Positions 24,356 to 33,427 are shown, counted from the stretch's first letter. The stretch: 64,000 nt of DNA from Actinoplanes sp. L3-i22 (GCF_019704555.1 NZ_AP024745.1:2662001-2726000); one strand, 5' to 3'. Notes: generated by a model from the letters alone, not told the origin. Made by a program: numbers and translations.

Positions 24356-26827
24356 GTGAGCACCGCCCCGACCTGGCCCATCGACCTCGCGCACTGGGTT
24401 GTCGCCCGGACGTGGCTCGGCCTGGTGGCCGCCGTGCTGACCGTGGCCGGGGTGTTCGGCAACGACCAACTCCTCACCTGGCGGCACCGCCGCTTCGTCA
24501 CCGGCGCCCGCTGGGTGACGATCGCCGCACCGCCGGAGGTCACCGCCGAGGCCGCCGCCGCGTTCTGGACCACCCTCGTCGGCGTGCTCACCCCATCGGT
24601 GTGGCGGCGCAGGATCTTCGGCTACCCGCACGTCGGCTGGGAGTACACCTGGACCGGCCGCGCCCTGGCCATCCGAGTCTGGGTGCCCGGCACCGTGCCG
24701 CCCGGCGCAGTAGAAGCGGCTGTCCGCGCGGCGTGGCCCGCCGCGACCATGACAGTCGAGGACGCGGACGCACCGATCCCGGCGAGGGCAGGCGAGCAGG
24801 CGGGCGGGGCACACTGGCCGCAGCACGCCGACGTGCTGCCGCTGCGCGTCGAGCACGACGCGGACCCGTTGCGGGCGCTGCTGTCGGCCGGGGCCGAGGT
24901 CTGGCACCGCGAGTACGCGTGCGTGCAAGTCCTGGCCCGGCCCGCGTCCGCCCGCCGGGTGCGGGCGGCCCGCCAGTCGGCAGCCAGCACCACCGGCGGC
25001 CACCCGGGCGGGCGGCCCGATCCGGCGACCCGCGCCGCCGCTGGCGCGGCCCGGCTGGCGATCGAGCCGCTGCTCTGGTTCCTCGAGATATTCCTTCCTG
25101 GCCCGTCCCGGACCCGCATCCCAGCGCACACCACGGCCGGGCGGGCGGCCGACAGAGATCCCGTGGCCGGGGCCGAGGCCCGCACGGTGGTGGACAAGGC
25201 CGTACGGGTACCGCACTTCGAGATCGCGGTCCGGTTCGCCGTCGCCGCCCAGCCGGACCGAACGCCGCCCACACCGGAACGGGCCACGCAGATCCAGCGA
25301 CGGCTTGCCGGGCTGAGCCACACGATCGCCTCGGCCGCCGCCGCGTACACCGGCCCGAACCGGCTGCGCCGGATGAAGATGGCGCACCCGGTCGCCACCC
25401 TCGCCGGACGGCGGCTGCGGCGCGGCTTCCTGGCCACGGTGCCGGAGCTCGCGGCCCTCGCCGCGCTCCCGCAGGACCTGGCGGTGCCGGGCCTGGACCG
25501 GGCTCGGGCCAAGGCCGTGCCGGCCCCGGTGCAGGTGCCCGCCGGCGGCCGCGGCGTGAAGATGCTGGGCCGCTCGCAGGTCGGGCACCACAAAGTCGGG
25601 CTCAAGGTCACCGACGCGCGGCAGCACATGCACGTGGTCGGCAAGACTGGCGTCGGCAAATCGACGCTGCTGCTGAACCTGATCCTCGGCGACATCAAGG
25701 CCGGTCGCGGGACGGTGGTCATCGACCCGCGCGGGGACCTGATCACCGACATCCTCGACCGGCTCCCCGCCTCGGCCGCCGACCGGATCGTCATCATCGA
25801 CCCTGACCAGGAGAACCCGGCGTGTTTCAACCCCCTCGATGACCAGGGCGATCCCCACCTGGCGGTGGACAACCTGGTCGGGATCTTCGCGAAGATCTTC
25901 GCCGGGCAGTGGGGGCCACGCATGGACGACACCATGCGCGTCGCCTGTCTGACGTTGATGCGGCACGCGAAACCCACCCTGAGCCTGGTCCCGTCGTTGC
26001 TACAGGACAAACAGTTCAGGGGCCGGTTCACCCACGGCCTCGACGATCCGGACGGGCTCGGCGGGTTCTGGCTCTGGTACGACGGCATCAACGAACAGTT
26101 CCGCGGCCAGGTGATCGCACCGGTCCTCGCCAGGTTGAGGGCGTTCCTGCTCAGGGACTTCGTCAGAGGCGTGATCGGCAACGCCCACAGCTCGTTCGAC
26201 ATGGGCAAGATCCTCGATGGCGGAGTGCTGCTGTGCCGGCTACCCAAAGGCCAGCTCGGCGAGGAAACCAGCCGGATCCTGGGCTCGCTGATCGTCGCTC
26301 GAGTCTGGCAGGCCGCCATCGCCCGCGCCGCCATCCCTGAGGACCAGCGCCGAGACGCCAGCCTCTACCTCGATGAGGTGCAGAACTTCCTCACGCTGCC
26401 CGGCAGCGTCGGGGACATGCTGGCCGAAGCACGTGGGTACCGGCTCGGCCTGATCATGGCTCACCAGGACCTTGCCCAGCTCCCGAAGGACATCGCCGCG
26501 GCCGTGTCGGCGAACGCCCGGTCGAAGGTGTTCTTCAACGTCGACCCGGCCGACGCGCGGGAACTGTCGCGGCACACCAAACCCGAGGTGGACGAGCACG
26601 ACCTCGCCCACCTCGACATGTTCACCGCCACCGCGCGGCTGCTGGTCGGCAACCGTGAGCTTCCCGCGTTCACGTTCATCACCAACCCGCCCGCCGCACC
26701 GGACGGAGACCCGACCGCGATCCGGCTGGCGTGCGCCGCCGCGAACACTCCCGCCGGGGAGGAACCGCCGATGCAGCAGCTCGCCCGCACGGTGATGAAG
26801 CGGCGGATGGCCGACCGCGACCGCTGA
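24356..26827 (+). CDS. VirD4/TraG-type coupling protein ATPase
   Basis: An 823-residue protein. A hydrophobic segment near residues 12-32 (ARTWLGLVAAVLTVAGVFGN) probably anchors it. Walker A is GKTGVGKSTLL at about 429-439, with the Walker B in LYLDEVQNF near 670-678. A TraM-recognition-type region (MLAEARGYRLGLIMAHQDLA) follows. It should feed the relaxase-bound strand to the VirB4 channel. GTG start at 24356 after GGTGACC. In similar clusters it directly follows VirB4; here about 5.6 kb separates them. A 25-codon open stretch just upstream, ending on the same TGA overlap, may be a remnant of the displaced VirB4 end (inference). Confidence 0.9.
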   Translation: MSTAPTWPIDLAHWVVARTWLGLVAAVLTVAGVFGNDQLLTWRHRRFVTGARWVTIAAPPEVTAEAAAAFWTTLVGVLTPSVWRRRIFGYPHVGWEYTWTGRALAIRVWVPGTVPPGAVEAAVRAAWPAATMTVEDADAPIPARAGEQAGGAHWPQHADVLPLRVEHDADPLRALLSAGAEVWHREYACVQVLARPASARRVRAARQSAASTTGGHPGGRPDPATRAAAGAARLAIEPLLWFLEIFLPGPSRTRIPAHTTAGRAADRDPVAGAEARTVVDKAVRVPHFEIAVRFAVAAQPDRTPPTPERATQIQRRLAGLSHTIASAAAAYTGPNRLRRMKMAHPVATLAGRRLRRGFLATVPELAALAALPQDLAVPGLDRARAKAVPAPVQVPAGGRGVKMLGRSQVGHHKVGLKVTDARQHMHVVGKTGVGKSTLLLNLILGDIKAGRGTVVIDPRGDLITDILDRLPASAADRIVIIDPDQENPACFNPLDDQGDPHLAVDNLVGIFAKIFAGQWGPRMDDTMRVACLTLMRHAKPTLSLVPSLLQDKQFRGRFTHGLDDPDGLGGFWLWYDGINEQFRGQVIAPVLARLRAFLLRDFVRGVIGNAHSSFDMGKILDGGVLLCRLPKGQLGEETSRILGSLIVARVWQAAIARAAIPEDQRRDASLYLDEVQNFLTLPGSVGDMLAEARGYRLGLIMAHQDLAQLPKDIAAAVSANARSKVFFNVDPADARELSRHTKPEVDEHDLAHLDMFTATARLLVGNRELPAFTFITNPPAAPDGDPTAIRLACAAANTPAGEEPPMQQLARTVMKRRMADRDR

Positions 26828-26841
26828 CCAGCGGTGCGTTC

Positions 26842-26913
26842 GGGGGCTCGTCCGGGTGCGGCATCGGGGGCTCGTTTGGGGGTGTCTGCGAAACGAGCCC
26901 CCAGACGAGCCCC
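26842..26913. repeat. Nested inverted repeat, candidate oriT
   Basis: GGGGGCTCGTTT at 26866-26877 pairs with AAACGAGCCCCC at 26891-26902 across 13 bases. Flanking this, GGGGGCTCGTC at 26842-26852 pairs with GACGAGCCCC at 26904-26913. Four copies of one GGGGCTCGT core thus form two nested stems. The site lies in the 200-bp gap between the coupling-protein and replication-relaxation genes, where transfer origins are often found. A CTGTCAG copy is at 26924. Function inferred only from structure and position. Confidence 0.5.
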
Positions 26914-27030
26914 TGTCCGTGGTCTGTCAGGTCCGTGACCTGCCCGGACACCGGCGGCGGCTGTCCCGCAGCCAAGATCGACATGTCCAGACTCCCTACA
27001 GGGTGTCCTCTCCACCAGGGGGTGATCACT

Positions 27031-27885
27031 ATGCCGTTCTCGCGTACGGCCAGTCTGCTGGCCATCTATCCCCACATCACCCCTCGTGATCGTCTGCTTC
27101 TTCAGCTCCTGGACGACCACCAGGTTCTGACCACCGGCCAGATCCACCGGATGCTGTTCACCGCCCGACGGACCTGCCAGCTACGCCTCAACGAACTGGC
27201 CGCCCTGGATCTGATCGAGCGATTCCGGTTCTCGCGCGTCGGTGGCGGCAGCCAGCCCTGGCACTGGACGCTCGGCCACAACGGGCACCGCTTCCAGGCC
27301 GCCGCCCACGAACGGCCGGAGCCCACACCGAGGGCCAGCAACCAGACGGTGCAACGGCTGTCGGCGAACCCGAACCTGCCGCACCTCGTGCTGGCCAACG
27401 AATTCTTCGTCCAGCTCACAGGGCACGCCCGCCGGCACCCGGATACGCGGCTCGACCGGTGGTGGTCCGAGCAGGTCACCACCAAGCAGTTCCGGACCAT
27501 CACCGCCGACGGGCACGGCCTCTGGACCGCCGGCCCCGTCACGATGGGCTTCTTCCTGGAAGCCGACACCGGCAGCGAGCCGCTCGGCCGCCTGGTCGCG
27601 AAACTCGACCGGTACGCCAAACTCATCCGCCGCGGCGGCCCGCAATACCCGGTGCTGTTCTGGCTGGGCACCGAGCAACGCGAAGAACATCTGCACCGGC
27701 AACTGCCCGGCCAGCACACCACCGTCCCGGTCGCGACCTCCGTACACGCCAGCGCGCCCGCCGCCCGCGTGTGGCTGCCGCGCGGCGCCACCGGCCGAGT
27801 CGATCTGGCCGAACTGCCGAGTGACCACGGCCAGCCGGTCGCGGACAACCCCAACTACGACGATGACGGCGTCTTCGTCCTCTGA
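27031..27885 (+). CDS. Replication-relaxation family protein
   Basis: The start is ATG at 27031, after AGGGGGTGATCACT. The first 90 residues form a winged helix (LLLQLLDDHQVLTTGQIHRM, then RLNELAALDLIERF), characteristic of the actinobacterial replication-relaxation family (PF13814) found on plasmids and integrative elements. Later segments read HLVLANEFFVQL and TLGHNGHRF. The family is thought to act in initiating replication or transfer. Placement next to the coupling protein and the nested inverted repeat supports a DNA-processing role. No classical relaxase His-cluster is seen. The stop overlaps a CTGACAG motif. Confidence 0.8.
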   Translation: MPFSRTASLLAIYPHITPRDRLLLQLLDDHQVLTTGQIHRMLFTARRTCQLRLNELAALDLIERFRFSRVGGGSQPWHWTLGHNGHRFQAAAHERPEPTPRASNQTVQRLSANPNLPHLVLANEFFVQLTGHARRHPDTRLDRWWSEQVTTKQFRTITADGHGLWTAGPVTMGFFLEADTGSEPLGRLVAKLDRYAKLIRRGGPQYPVLFWLGTEQREEHLHRQLPGQHTTVPVATSVHASAPAARVWLPRGATGRVDLAELPSDHGQPVADNPNYDDDGVFVL

Positions 27886-27968
27886 CAGCCGCTGACAGCT
27901 CCACGGCCGAACCTGTCAGCCCAGCTCAACGCCATGATCGCGATTCCTGACAGGAGCGACGCTGTCAG
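27882..27968. promoter_or_regulatory. Five CTGWCAG motifs
   Basis: Exact copies lie at 27882, 27892, 27913, 27947 and 27962, starting at the stop codon of the relaxation gene. The rest of this 320-bp gap to 28207 holds no gene. This is the densest cluster of the motif in the window. Confidence 0.6.
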
Positions 27969-28206
27969 GTCACGAAGCTACGGTGCAGCTTCTTCTTTCT
28001 TTGTTCGCACCGCCGCCCGTCTGGCCCCTCTGCGGACTGCCCGCGCCCAGCCAGTTCACCCACAGCCCACCGTCCTGGTCGGCTCGTGATCTGCGCCTCG
28101 CGCACCTCTCGGCAGCCTTTCCGCCGGCCCAGACGCCGCGATCCGGTGGCACCACTCCCGCATCACCCCAACCCCTGAACCGCTTCGCGAAGGGAGCACC
28201 CCCGCC

Positions 28207-28908
28207 ATGCCCACGAACATCCCGCTCACCAACACGATCGTCACCGTCTGCTTCAACCCCGGCGACGACGCCGACTGGTTCGCCGCCAGCGAGAAGGTCA
28301 ACGACCTGATGCAGGTCAACGGCACCCCGGCCCGCCGGTTCCGGGTCCGGCACCGCCAATTCATCGGCTGGCTGACCCGTTTCTTCGGCTACTACCTGCT
28401 AGACGCCGTCCGCAAGTTCGGCGCTATCACCCTCGCCGCCGGAGGCCGCAAGAGCCGGCTCGACCTCCCCGGCATGTCGCAGGTCGCCGCGAACGACGCG
28501 ATCGCCCGCTGGCGTGCGTGGAACATGCACATCAACGCCACCACTGCGAACGCCCGTACCTGGGAGGACTTCCTCGTCCTGCACCACACCGCCCCGAAGA
28601 AGGTCACCCTGGCCGAGGCGCGTCGTCGCTTCGAGCAGCAGCCGCGTGTACTCGCGATGCTCGCCTACGCCGGCGGGGATGTCTTCGACCCTTACGAGTT
28701 GTCGCTCTACCAGGCCGGTGAGGCGACCTACGCCGGACTTTACTGGCGCGTCGCGCTCATCGGCGACGCGCTGATCACCACCGACGGACGCGTCATGCAG
28801 GCCAATGGGGACTCGGTCGCCGACCGGTTCCGGTTCCTCAATGACGCCTGCGCCTACCTGCGCAGTCTCAACAATCGTGCACGGCTCTGCGCCGTCACCA
28901 TCGCATAG
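28207..28908 (+). CDS. Hypothetical protein, 233 aa
   Basis: The start codon has GAAGGGAGC upstream. The product reads MPTNIPLTNTIVTVCFNPGD and is soluble, with a helix-rich C-terminal half (LYQAGEATYAGLYWRVALIG). No family is recognised. It is the first of a string of small + strand genes, each separated by a GC-rich hairpin. Probably a plasmid-type accessory protein. Confidence 0.6.
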   Translation: MPTNIPLTNTIVTVCFNPGDDADWFAASEKVNDLMQVNGTPARRFRVRHRQFIGWLTRFFGYYLLDAVRKFGAITLAAGGRKSRLDLPGMSQVAANDAIARWRAWNMHINATTANARTWEDFLVLHHTAPKKVTLAEARRRFEQQPRVLAMLAYAGGDVFDPYELSLYQAGEATYAGLYWRVALIGDALITTDGRVMQANGDSVADRFRFLNDACAYLRSLNNRARLCAVTIA

Positions 28909-28931
28909 CCGCACACCCACCCCGCACGCCT

Positions 28932-28968
28932 CGAAGACCGGTCACAGCCCCGCTGCGACCGGTCTTCG
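28932..28968. repeat. 12-bp intergenic hairpin
   Basis: CGAAGACCGGTC at 28932-28943 pairs with GACCGGTCTTCG at 28957-28968, directly before the ribosome binding site of the next gene. Confidence 0.65.
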
Positions 28969-28999
28969 GCGTGCCCGCGACCCCCGGAAGGAGACCCCC

Positions 29000-29626
29000 A
29001 TGCAATACCTCGACTTGGTCGAGAAGTGGATCGTCCGGACCACCGGCCGAACCCTCGACCAGCACGCCACCGAACCGATCCCGGCCGCCGCACATCTCCC
29101 CGCCGCCGCCGACCAACTGCGCGCCGCACGCGAACACCTCATGACGGACGTGGGCGCCCTGCGCACTGAGCTCATCAACGGCGACGATCTGACCGGCTCG
29201 GCCCAGTCAGTGACGAACGCGCTGGCCACGGTGGCCCTCGCCGCCAGCGACTACGAGTGCGCCCGGGTGAACATCGACTACCTCGTCGGCGACCCCGACC
29301 GCACGGCGTACGTCGCCACGAACCCGGCACAGCCGGTGCGGCGGCGCTACGTCAATCCCGGCGACACCGTCCTGATCGTGTTGCCCCACAGCGAGTACCT
29401 GCGCGGGCGGCAGATCGCCGGACGAACCGTCCGGGCGCAGATCAACAAGACCGATGTCGAACTCGACCTTGATGAGTACCCCGGCCCGATCTGTCTCACC
29501 TACCCGCTCGCCGGGATCTATTACGACACCGTCGAGCGCCGCTTCTACCACGTGCGCGCCATCGGCAAGCGGAGGGTCACCCGCAAGAGGAAGGCCTCCC
29601 GTAAGCGGTGGGATTCCGGCCGCTGA
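29000..29626 (+). CDS. Hypothetical protein with basic C-terminus, 208 aa
   Basis: The start is ATG at 29000 after GGAAGGAG. It begins MQYLDLVEKWIVRTTGRTLD and has a helical N-terminal half, then a region with many short beta strands (RRYVNPGDTVLIVLPHSEYL) and a strongly basic tail (KRRVTRKRKASRKRW) that could bind nucleic acid. No family is recognised. Confidence 0.6.
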   Translation: MQYLDLVEKWIVRTTGRTLDQHATEPIPAAAHLPAAADQLRAAREHLMTDVGALRTELINGDDLTGSAQSVTNALATVALAASDYECARVNIDYLVGDPDRTAYVATNPAQPVRRRYVNPGDTVLIVLPHSEYLRGRQIAGRTVRAQINKTDVELDLDEYPGPICLTYPLAGIYYDTVERRFYHVRAIGKRRVTRKRKASRKRWDSGR

Positions 29627-29794
29627 ACGACCGGTGCGGCATTACACCCCGATCACCGGGCCGCGTACGCACATTCGCTGCGACGGCGCTGCTCTGCGCG
29701 CTCGTCCGGAAGCCGCTGCTGCTCGTCCCGGCGCACCACCCGCTCAGCACAGTCCGTGCCGGGCTCACCCCTTGTTCCCGAGAAAGGGAAACCC

Positions 29795-31115
29795 ATGGAA
29801 AACCTGTCCCTGCCTCCTGCGACGCAGGCTGTCCTGAAGGCGTTAGTCGAAGCCGGCCAGGCCAACGTCCACGAGCTGATGGAACGGTCCCGGCAAGGCC
29901 CGCTCGACCACCGACAAGGCAATCAAGACCCTGACCGACGGCGGGCTGATCGTCGCCGTCGACACCGGCACTGACCCGGCCGAGGGCACGCCCACCCGGT
30001 GGACCCTGTCGGAGACCGCTGCCGCCGCGCTGGACGCGGCCGACCTCAGTGACCAGGTCACCGCCGGCACTGACGAGCCCGACGACCCGGACCTCGACGC
30101 CGCCGACCCGCCGGACGATGGTGACGCCGAACAGACCAGCGGCGAAGACGCCAGCACAACCCCGGAAACTGGCGACCCCGACGACGAGGTCCCCGCCAGG
30201 CAGGAGGCGTCCGGCCAGGACGCACCCGACGACGATGACGATGACGACACCGGAGCTCCGGCCAAGGAGCAACCGCGGTCGACCATCGTCACGCCGACCC
30301 GTCCCGGCGATCGCAAGGTGATGGCGATCAAAGGAGTCCTGGCCGACTACCCCGACGGCGCGACCATCGAGGTGATCGTCGCCGAAAGCGGCATCAGTGA
30401 CGCGACGACCATTCGGCTGCTCGCCGCAATGGAGCAGGCCGACGCCGCCCGCCGCAAGCCGGGCATGGGCGCGCGGTGGATCGCCGGACCGACCAAGGCG
30501 TCCGAGGTCGACCCGAACCCGGAGCCGCCGCGCTGCGCACTGTGCTTCCAGGTCATCCGCGGCGTCACCACCATCCCGGAGGCTGCGGCGGCGGTGCAGA
30601 GCCTGATCCGCCCGGACGGAACCCTGCACATCGTCGGCCCGGACGACGAGGTCCACACCGTGAAACTGCCGACCCGGCTGGCCCCGCGCACGCTGAACAA
30701 CACCCCGAGCACCATGACGCAGCGCAGCGATGCGACCGCCAACGCCGACGGCAACCAGCCCTTCGGCCGCGGCGAACTGGAGAAGCTGACCGTCGCGGAG
30801 CTAGCCGCCAACCCCGGCCGGCCCATGACTCCGCAGGAGATCGCCACCGCGATCAGCGCGCAGCTCAACGGCCGCATCGTGAGCTCCGGCGCGGTCCGCA
30901 ACAACTGCACCAAGGCCGCCGCCGCGAGCATCATCCTGATGGTCTCCGAGGCGCCGCTGACCTTCGTCTTCCCGAAGCCCATCGTCAGCGAAGACGCGGC
31001 AGAGGCAGACGCCGAGCCGTCCGACGGTGACAGCGGCGACGGCGACACCAGCGGCGACGACGGAGCCGAGCAGAGCGCCAGCGACCAGGACGCCAGCGAC
31101 ACCCAGCAGTCCTGA
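29795..31115 (+). pseudogene. Winged-helix protein with acidic linkers, frameshifted near 29,890
   Basis: From ATG at 29795 (GAAAGGGAAACCC upstream) the frame reads MENLSLPPATQAVLKALVEA through HELMERS and then loses sense. One base later the frame resumes with ARSTTDKAIKTLTDGGLIVA, completing the winged helix. It continues through a long acidic linker to a second helix-turn-helix-like domain (VLADYPDGATIEVIVAESGI) and ends in another acidic tail at 31115. An extra C in TCCCGG explains the shift; TCCGG would restore it. An initiation at 30318 could still make the C-terminal 265 residues. Role probably DNA-binding on the element. Confidence 0.65.
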
Positions 31116-31130
31116 CCGTTTCCCATCCTC

Positions 31131-31161
31131 GCGGGGCCGAGCGCAATGCGCTCGGCCCCGC
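31131..31161. repeat. 15-bp perfect hairpin
   Basis: GCGGGGCCGAGCGCA and its exact complement flank a single base. The stem recurs in shortened form at 31761-31788, so both genes downstream share the same leader design. Confidence 0.7.
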
Positions 31162-31187
31162 ACCCGTTTGCACCAGGAGTGACAGCT

Positions 31188-31742
31188 ATGACCGACTTCC
31201 ACGAAGCCGATTCAGGCGCCCCGCCCGACAGACCCGAAGTAGTCAGCAGCACCGGACAACGCCACACGTCGGCGGGCGGCCGCTCGCGGCAGCCGTACGA
31301 CCAGCTCGACAACGAGTCGGCGCAGCTGATGAGAGCCGTGGCCGAATACGGAACCATCACCCCGGAACAACTGGCCGTACGCACGGGGCTACCGCTGCGC
31401 ATCGTGCTGCGGCGTTTGCCGCTGCTTGAGGTGGCGGACCTGGTGCACCGCCGCGATGGCGGTGTGGCTCTGACAAGGGGCGACGGCCGGGCTGATACGG
31501 CGATGTCCGACCTGGTCAGCGCCTACTGCGCCGCCAACCCCGGCCAGCCGCTGAAGCCGTACGAGATCGCCCGGGGCATCACGGCCGTGACCGGGCGTCA
31601 CTTCGGCACCATCGCCATCCGCAGCTGCTGCCTGCTGCTGGCATCCGCTGGTCGCCTCGTCCAGGTTGCCGACGCGCCGATCGCGTTCGCCTTCCCGGCC
31701 GCCGGCACGCCGGCCGACGAAGACGACATCCCGCAGTCCTGA
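31188..31742 (+). CDS. Winged-helix hypothetical protein, 184 aa
   Basis: The start is ATG at 31188 with AGGAG upstream. The middle (AVAEYGTITPEQLAVRTGLP, then LEVADLVHRRDGGVALT) forms a winged helix, followed by a second one (LVSAYCAANPGQPLKPYEIA). It resembles the repeated winged-helix architecture of the preceding frameshifted gene, perhaps by duplication. DNA binding likely; target unknown. Confidence 0.6.
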   Translation: MTDFHEADSGAPPDRPEVVSSTGQRHTSAGGRSRQPYDQLDNESAQLMRAVAEYGTITPEQLAVRTGLPLRIVLRRLPLLEVADLVHRRDGGVALTRGDGRADTAMSDLVSAYCAANPGQPLKPYEIARGITAVTGRHFGTIAIRSCCLLLASAGRLVQVADAPIAFAFPAAGTPADEDDIPQS

Positions 31743-31760
31743 CCACTCACGCATTCCATC

Positions 31761-31788
31761 GCGGGGCCGAGCGTCTGCTCGGCCCCGC
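31761..31788. repeat. 12-bp perfect hairpin, related to 31131 stem
   Basis: GCGGGGCCGAGC pairs with GCTCGGCCCCGC across GTCT. It is directly upstream of the DUF932 gene's ribosome binding site. Confidence 0.7.
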
Positions 31789-31813
31789 ACCTGTATCTGG
31801 AAGGAGAACCCCT

Positions 31814-32803
31814 ATGCCACACGAACTCGAGAGGTTCGCCGACGGCACGACCGCGTTCGCCAGTGCCCGCCTGTCGGCCTGGCACCGGCTGGGCACCGTC
31901 ACCCAAGACACCATGAAGGCCGAAGAGATCATGGCCGCCGCCAAGCTCGGCGACTGGGGCGTGCGGACCATCCGTACGGTCGGCATCGACATCGTCGACG
32001 GCGTCGAGGTGCAGATCCCCGCCGACAACAAGCAGATGACCGTGCGCCGCAACCCGGTCACCGGGACCACGGAGTATCTGGGCATCGTCGGCACCGACTA
32101 CACCGTGGTTCAGAACGAGCAGTGCGCCGAGATGCTCGACCAACTCGTGGACCAGGTCGGCGGCGGCCACTTCGAGACCGCCGGCAGCCTACGGCGCGGC
32201 AAGAGCGTGTTTGTCACGCTCAAGCTGCCCGACGCGATGACCATCGCAGGAGTCGACCGGATGGACCTCTATTTGATCGGCACCACCAGCCACGACGGGA
32301 CCGCGGCGCTGCGGGTGGACGCCAGCCCGATCCGGGTCGTGTGCGCCAACACCCAGCGGGCCGCGTTCGAGCACGCCGTCGGGCACTACACCTTCCGGCA
32401 CACCTCGAACGTCAACTCCCAGATCAGCCAGGCTCGCGAAGCTCTCGGGCTGATGTGGAAATACATCGACACCTTTGAGAAGGCCGCTGAGCGGATGCTG
32501 AACACGACGCTGACCACGCGCGAGTTCGAGAAGATCGTCGGCCAGGTGTTCCCCGTCAAGGACGACGCGTCCGAGACCACACAGCGCAACGCCAAGCAGC
32601 GGCTCGGCACGCTGAAGTACCTGATCACTGAGGCCGACACCCAGAAGGCCATCCGCGGCAGCCGGTGGGCCGGATACCAGGCCATCACCGAGTACCTGGA
32701 CCACTTCCAGCCCGCCAAGGACGACCTGGTTCGCGCCAACCGTGTGGTGACCGGCACCACCGGCGGCCTCAAACTGGTCGCCTTCGACCTGCTGAAGGTC
32801 TAG
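31814..32803 (+). CDS. DUF932-family (TIGR03299-type) plasmid/phage protein
   Basis: A 329-residue protein with the characteristic start SAWHRLGTVTQDTMKAEEIM, central YLGIVGTDYTVVQNEQC, and RGKSVFVTLKLPDAM. IRVVCANTQRAAF and the SQISQAREALGLMW segment complete the family signature. The family is common on actinobacterial plasmids, phages and integrative elements, with unknown biochemical function. GGAAGGAG precedes the ATG. Its last codons (DLLKV) and the following 20 bases recur, diverged, at 33387. Confidence 0.9.
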   Translation: MPHELERFADGTTAFASARLSAWHRLGTVTQDTMKAEEIMAAAKLGDWGVRTIRTVGIDIVDGVEVQIPADNKQMTVRRNPVTGTTEYLGIVGTDYTVVQNEQCAEMLDQLVDQVGGGHFETAGSLRRGKSVFVTLKLPDAMTIAGVDRMDLYLIGTTSHDGTAALRVDASPIRVVCANTQRAAFEHAVGHYTFRHTSNVNSQISQAREALGLMWKYIDTFEKAAERMLNTTLTTREFEKIVGQVFPVKDDASETTQRNAKQRLGTLKYLITEADTQKAIRGSRWAGYQAITEYLDHFQPAKDDLVRANRVVTGTTGGLKLVAFDLLKV

Positions 32804-32958
32804 CCACCGCTACCGACTCACCGTGTCGGCTCGTGCCAGAAACGGCAACGAACCGACGAGGCATCACCTCTTACGCCCACGGCCCATTCCCTGCCCGGGT
32901 GGTTCCGTCGGTGAGTTCGGGATCCCGGATTTGAACGTCTAGAAGGAGGCATGCGCCT

Positions 32959-33333
32959 ATGTACGACGGAAACAAAATCAATGCCGGTTGGGGAAACGCC
33001 TGGCCGACGGGCAACGACGTCACCAATCCCGAGCATGAGTACAGCCCGGTACTGCAAGCACCGGTGGCGAATCTGCTCGGCCACCCCTGGTACCTGGAAT
33101 GCGGCTCGCCCGCCGGAGACTACGTCACCTGGCTCAACCTGCCGGGCGGCAGCCGCGTCGGAATCAGCCCGCATCCCGCTGAAGACGGCTGCATGCGGTG
33201 GGCCATCAGTATCAATGACGAGAACGGCAACGCCATCTACGCGGAGCACGAACTGCTCATCACCACCACGCCTGAGGACGTCGCCTCCCGGGTCCGCGCG
33301 GTGATGAACGAGCACGGCATCACCCAGCCCTGA
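32959..33333 (+). CDS. Hypothetical protein, 124 aa
   Basis: The ATG at 32959 follows AGAAGGAGGCATGCGCCT. The product begins MYDGNKINAGWGNAWPTGND and contains WYLECGSPAGDYVTWLNLPG, ending in a helix (RVRAVMNEHG). It has the look of small Streptomyces accessory proteins with a beta-sheet core, but I do not recognise a family. It lies between two diverged copies of the DUF932 3' end, so it may be a later insertion. Confidence 0.55.
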   Translation: MYDGNKINAGWGNAWPTGNDVTNPEHEYSPVLQAPVANLLGHPWYLECGSPAGDYVTWLNLPGGSRVGISPHPAEDGCMRWAISINDENGNAIYAEHELLITTTPEDVASRVRAVMNEHGITQP

Positions 33334-33386
33334 CGACACGTCATCCCGCCACGCGAGCCGACCGCGTGCCCACGCAGACCAAGTCC

Positions 33387-33423
33387 GACCTGCTGAAGGT
33401 CTGACCACTCCTACCCATTCACC
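33387..33423 (+). repeat. Diverged second copy of DUF932 gene 3' end
   Basis: GACCTGCTGAAGGTCT at 33387-33402 is identical to 32786-32801, the last codons of the DUF932 gene. The following 21 bases match in 15 positions, giving about 31 of 37. It looks like a remnant of a duplication or insertion around the 124-aa gene. Confidence 0.65.
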
Positions 33424-33427
33424 CGCC

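Noticed and set aside
23442..24359. 305-codon + strand frame opposite the tyrosine integrase
   Set aside because: It mirrors the integrase gene, whose catalytic residues are complete. Only its last 25 codons, before the coupling-protein start, fall outside that gene.
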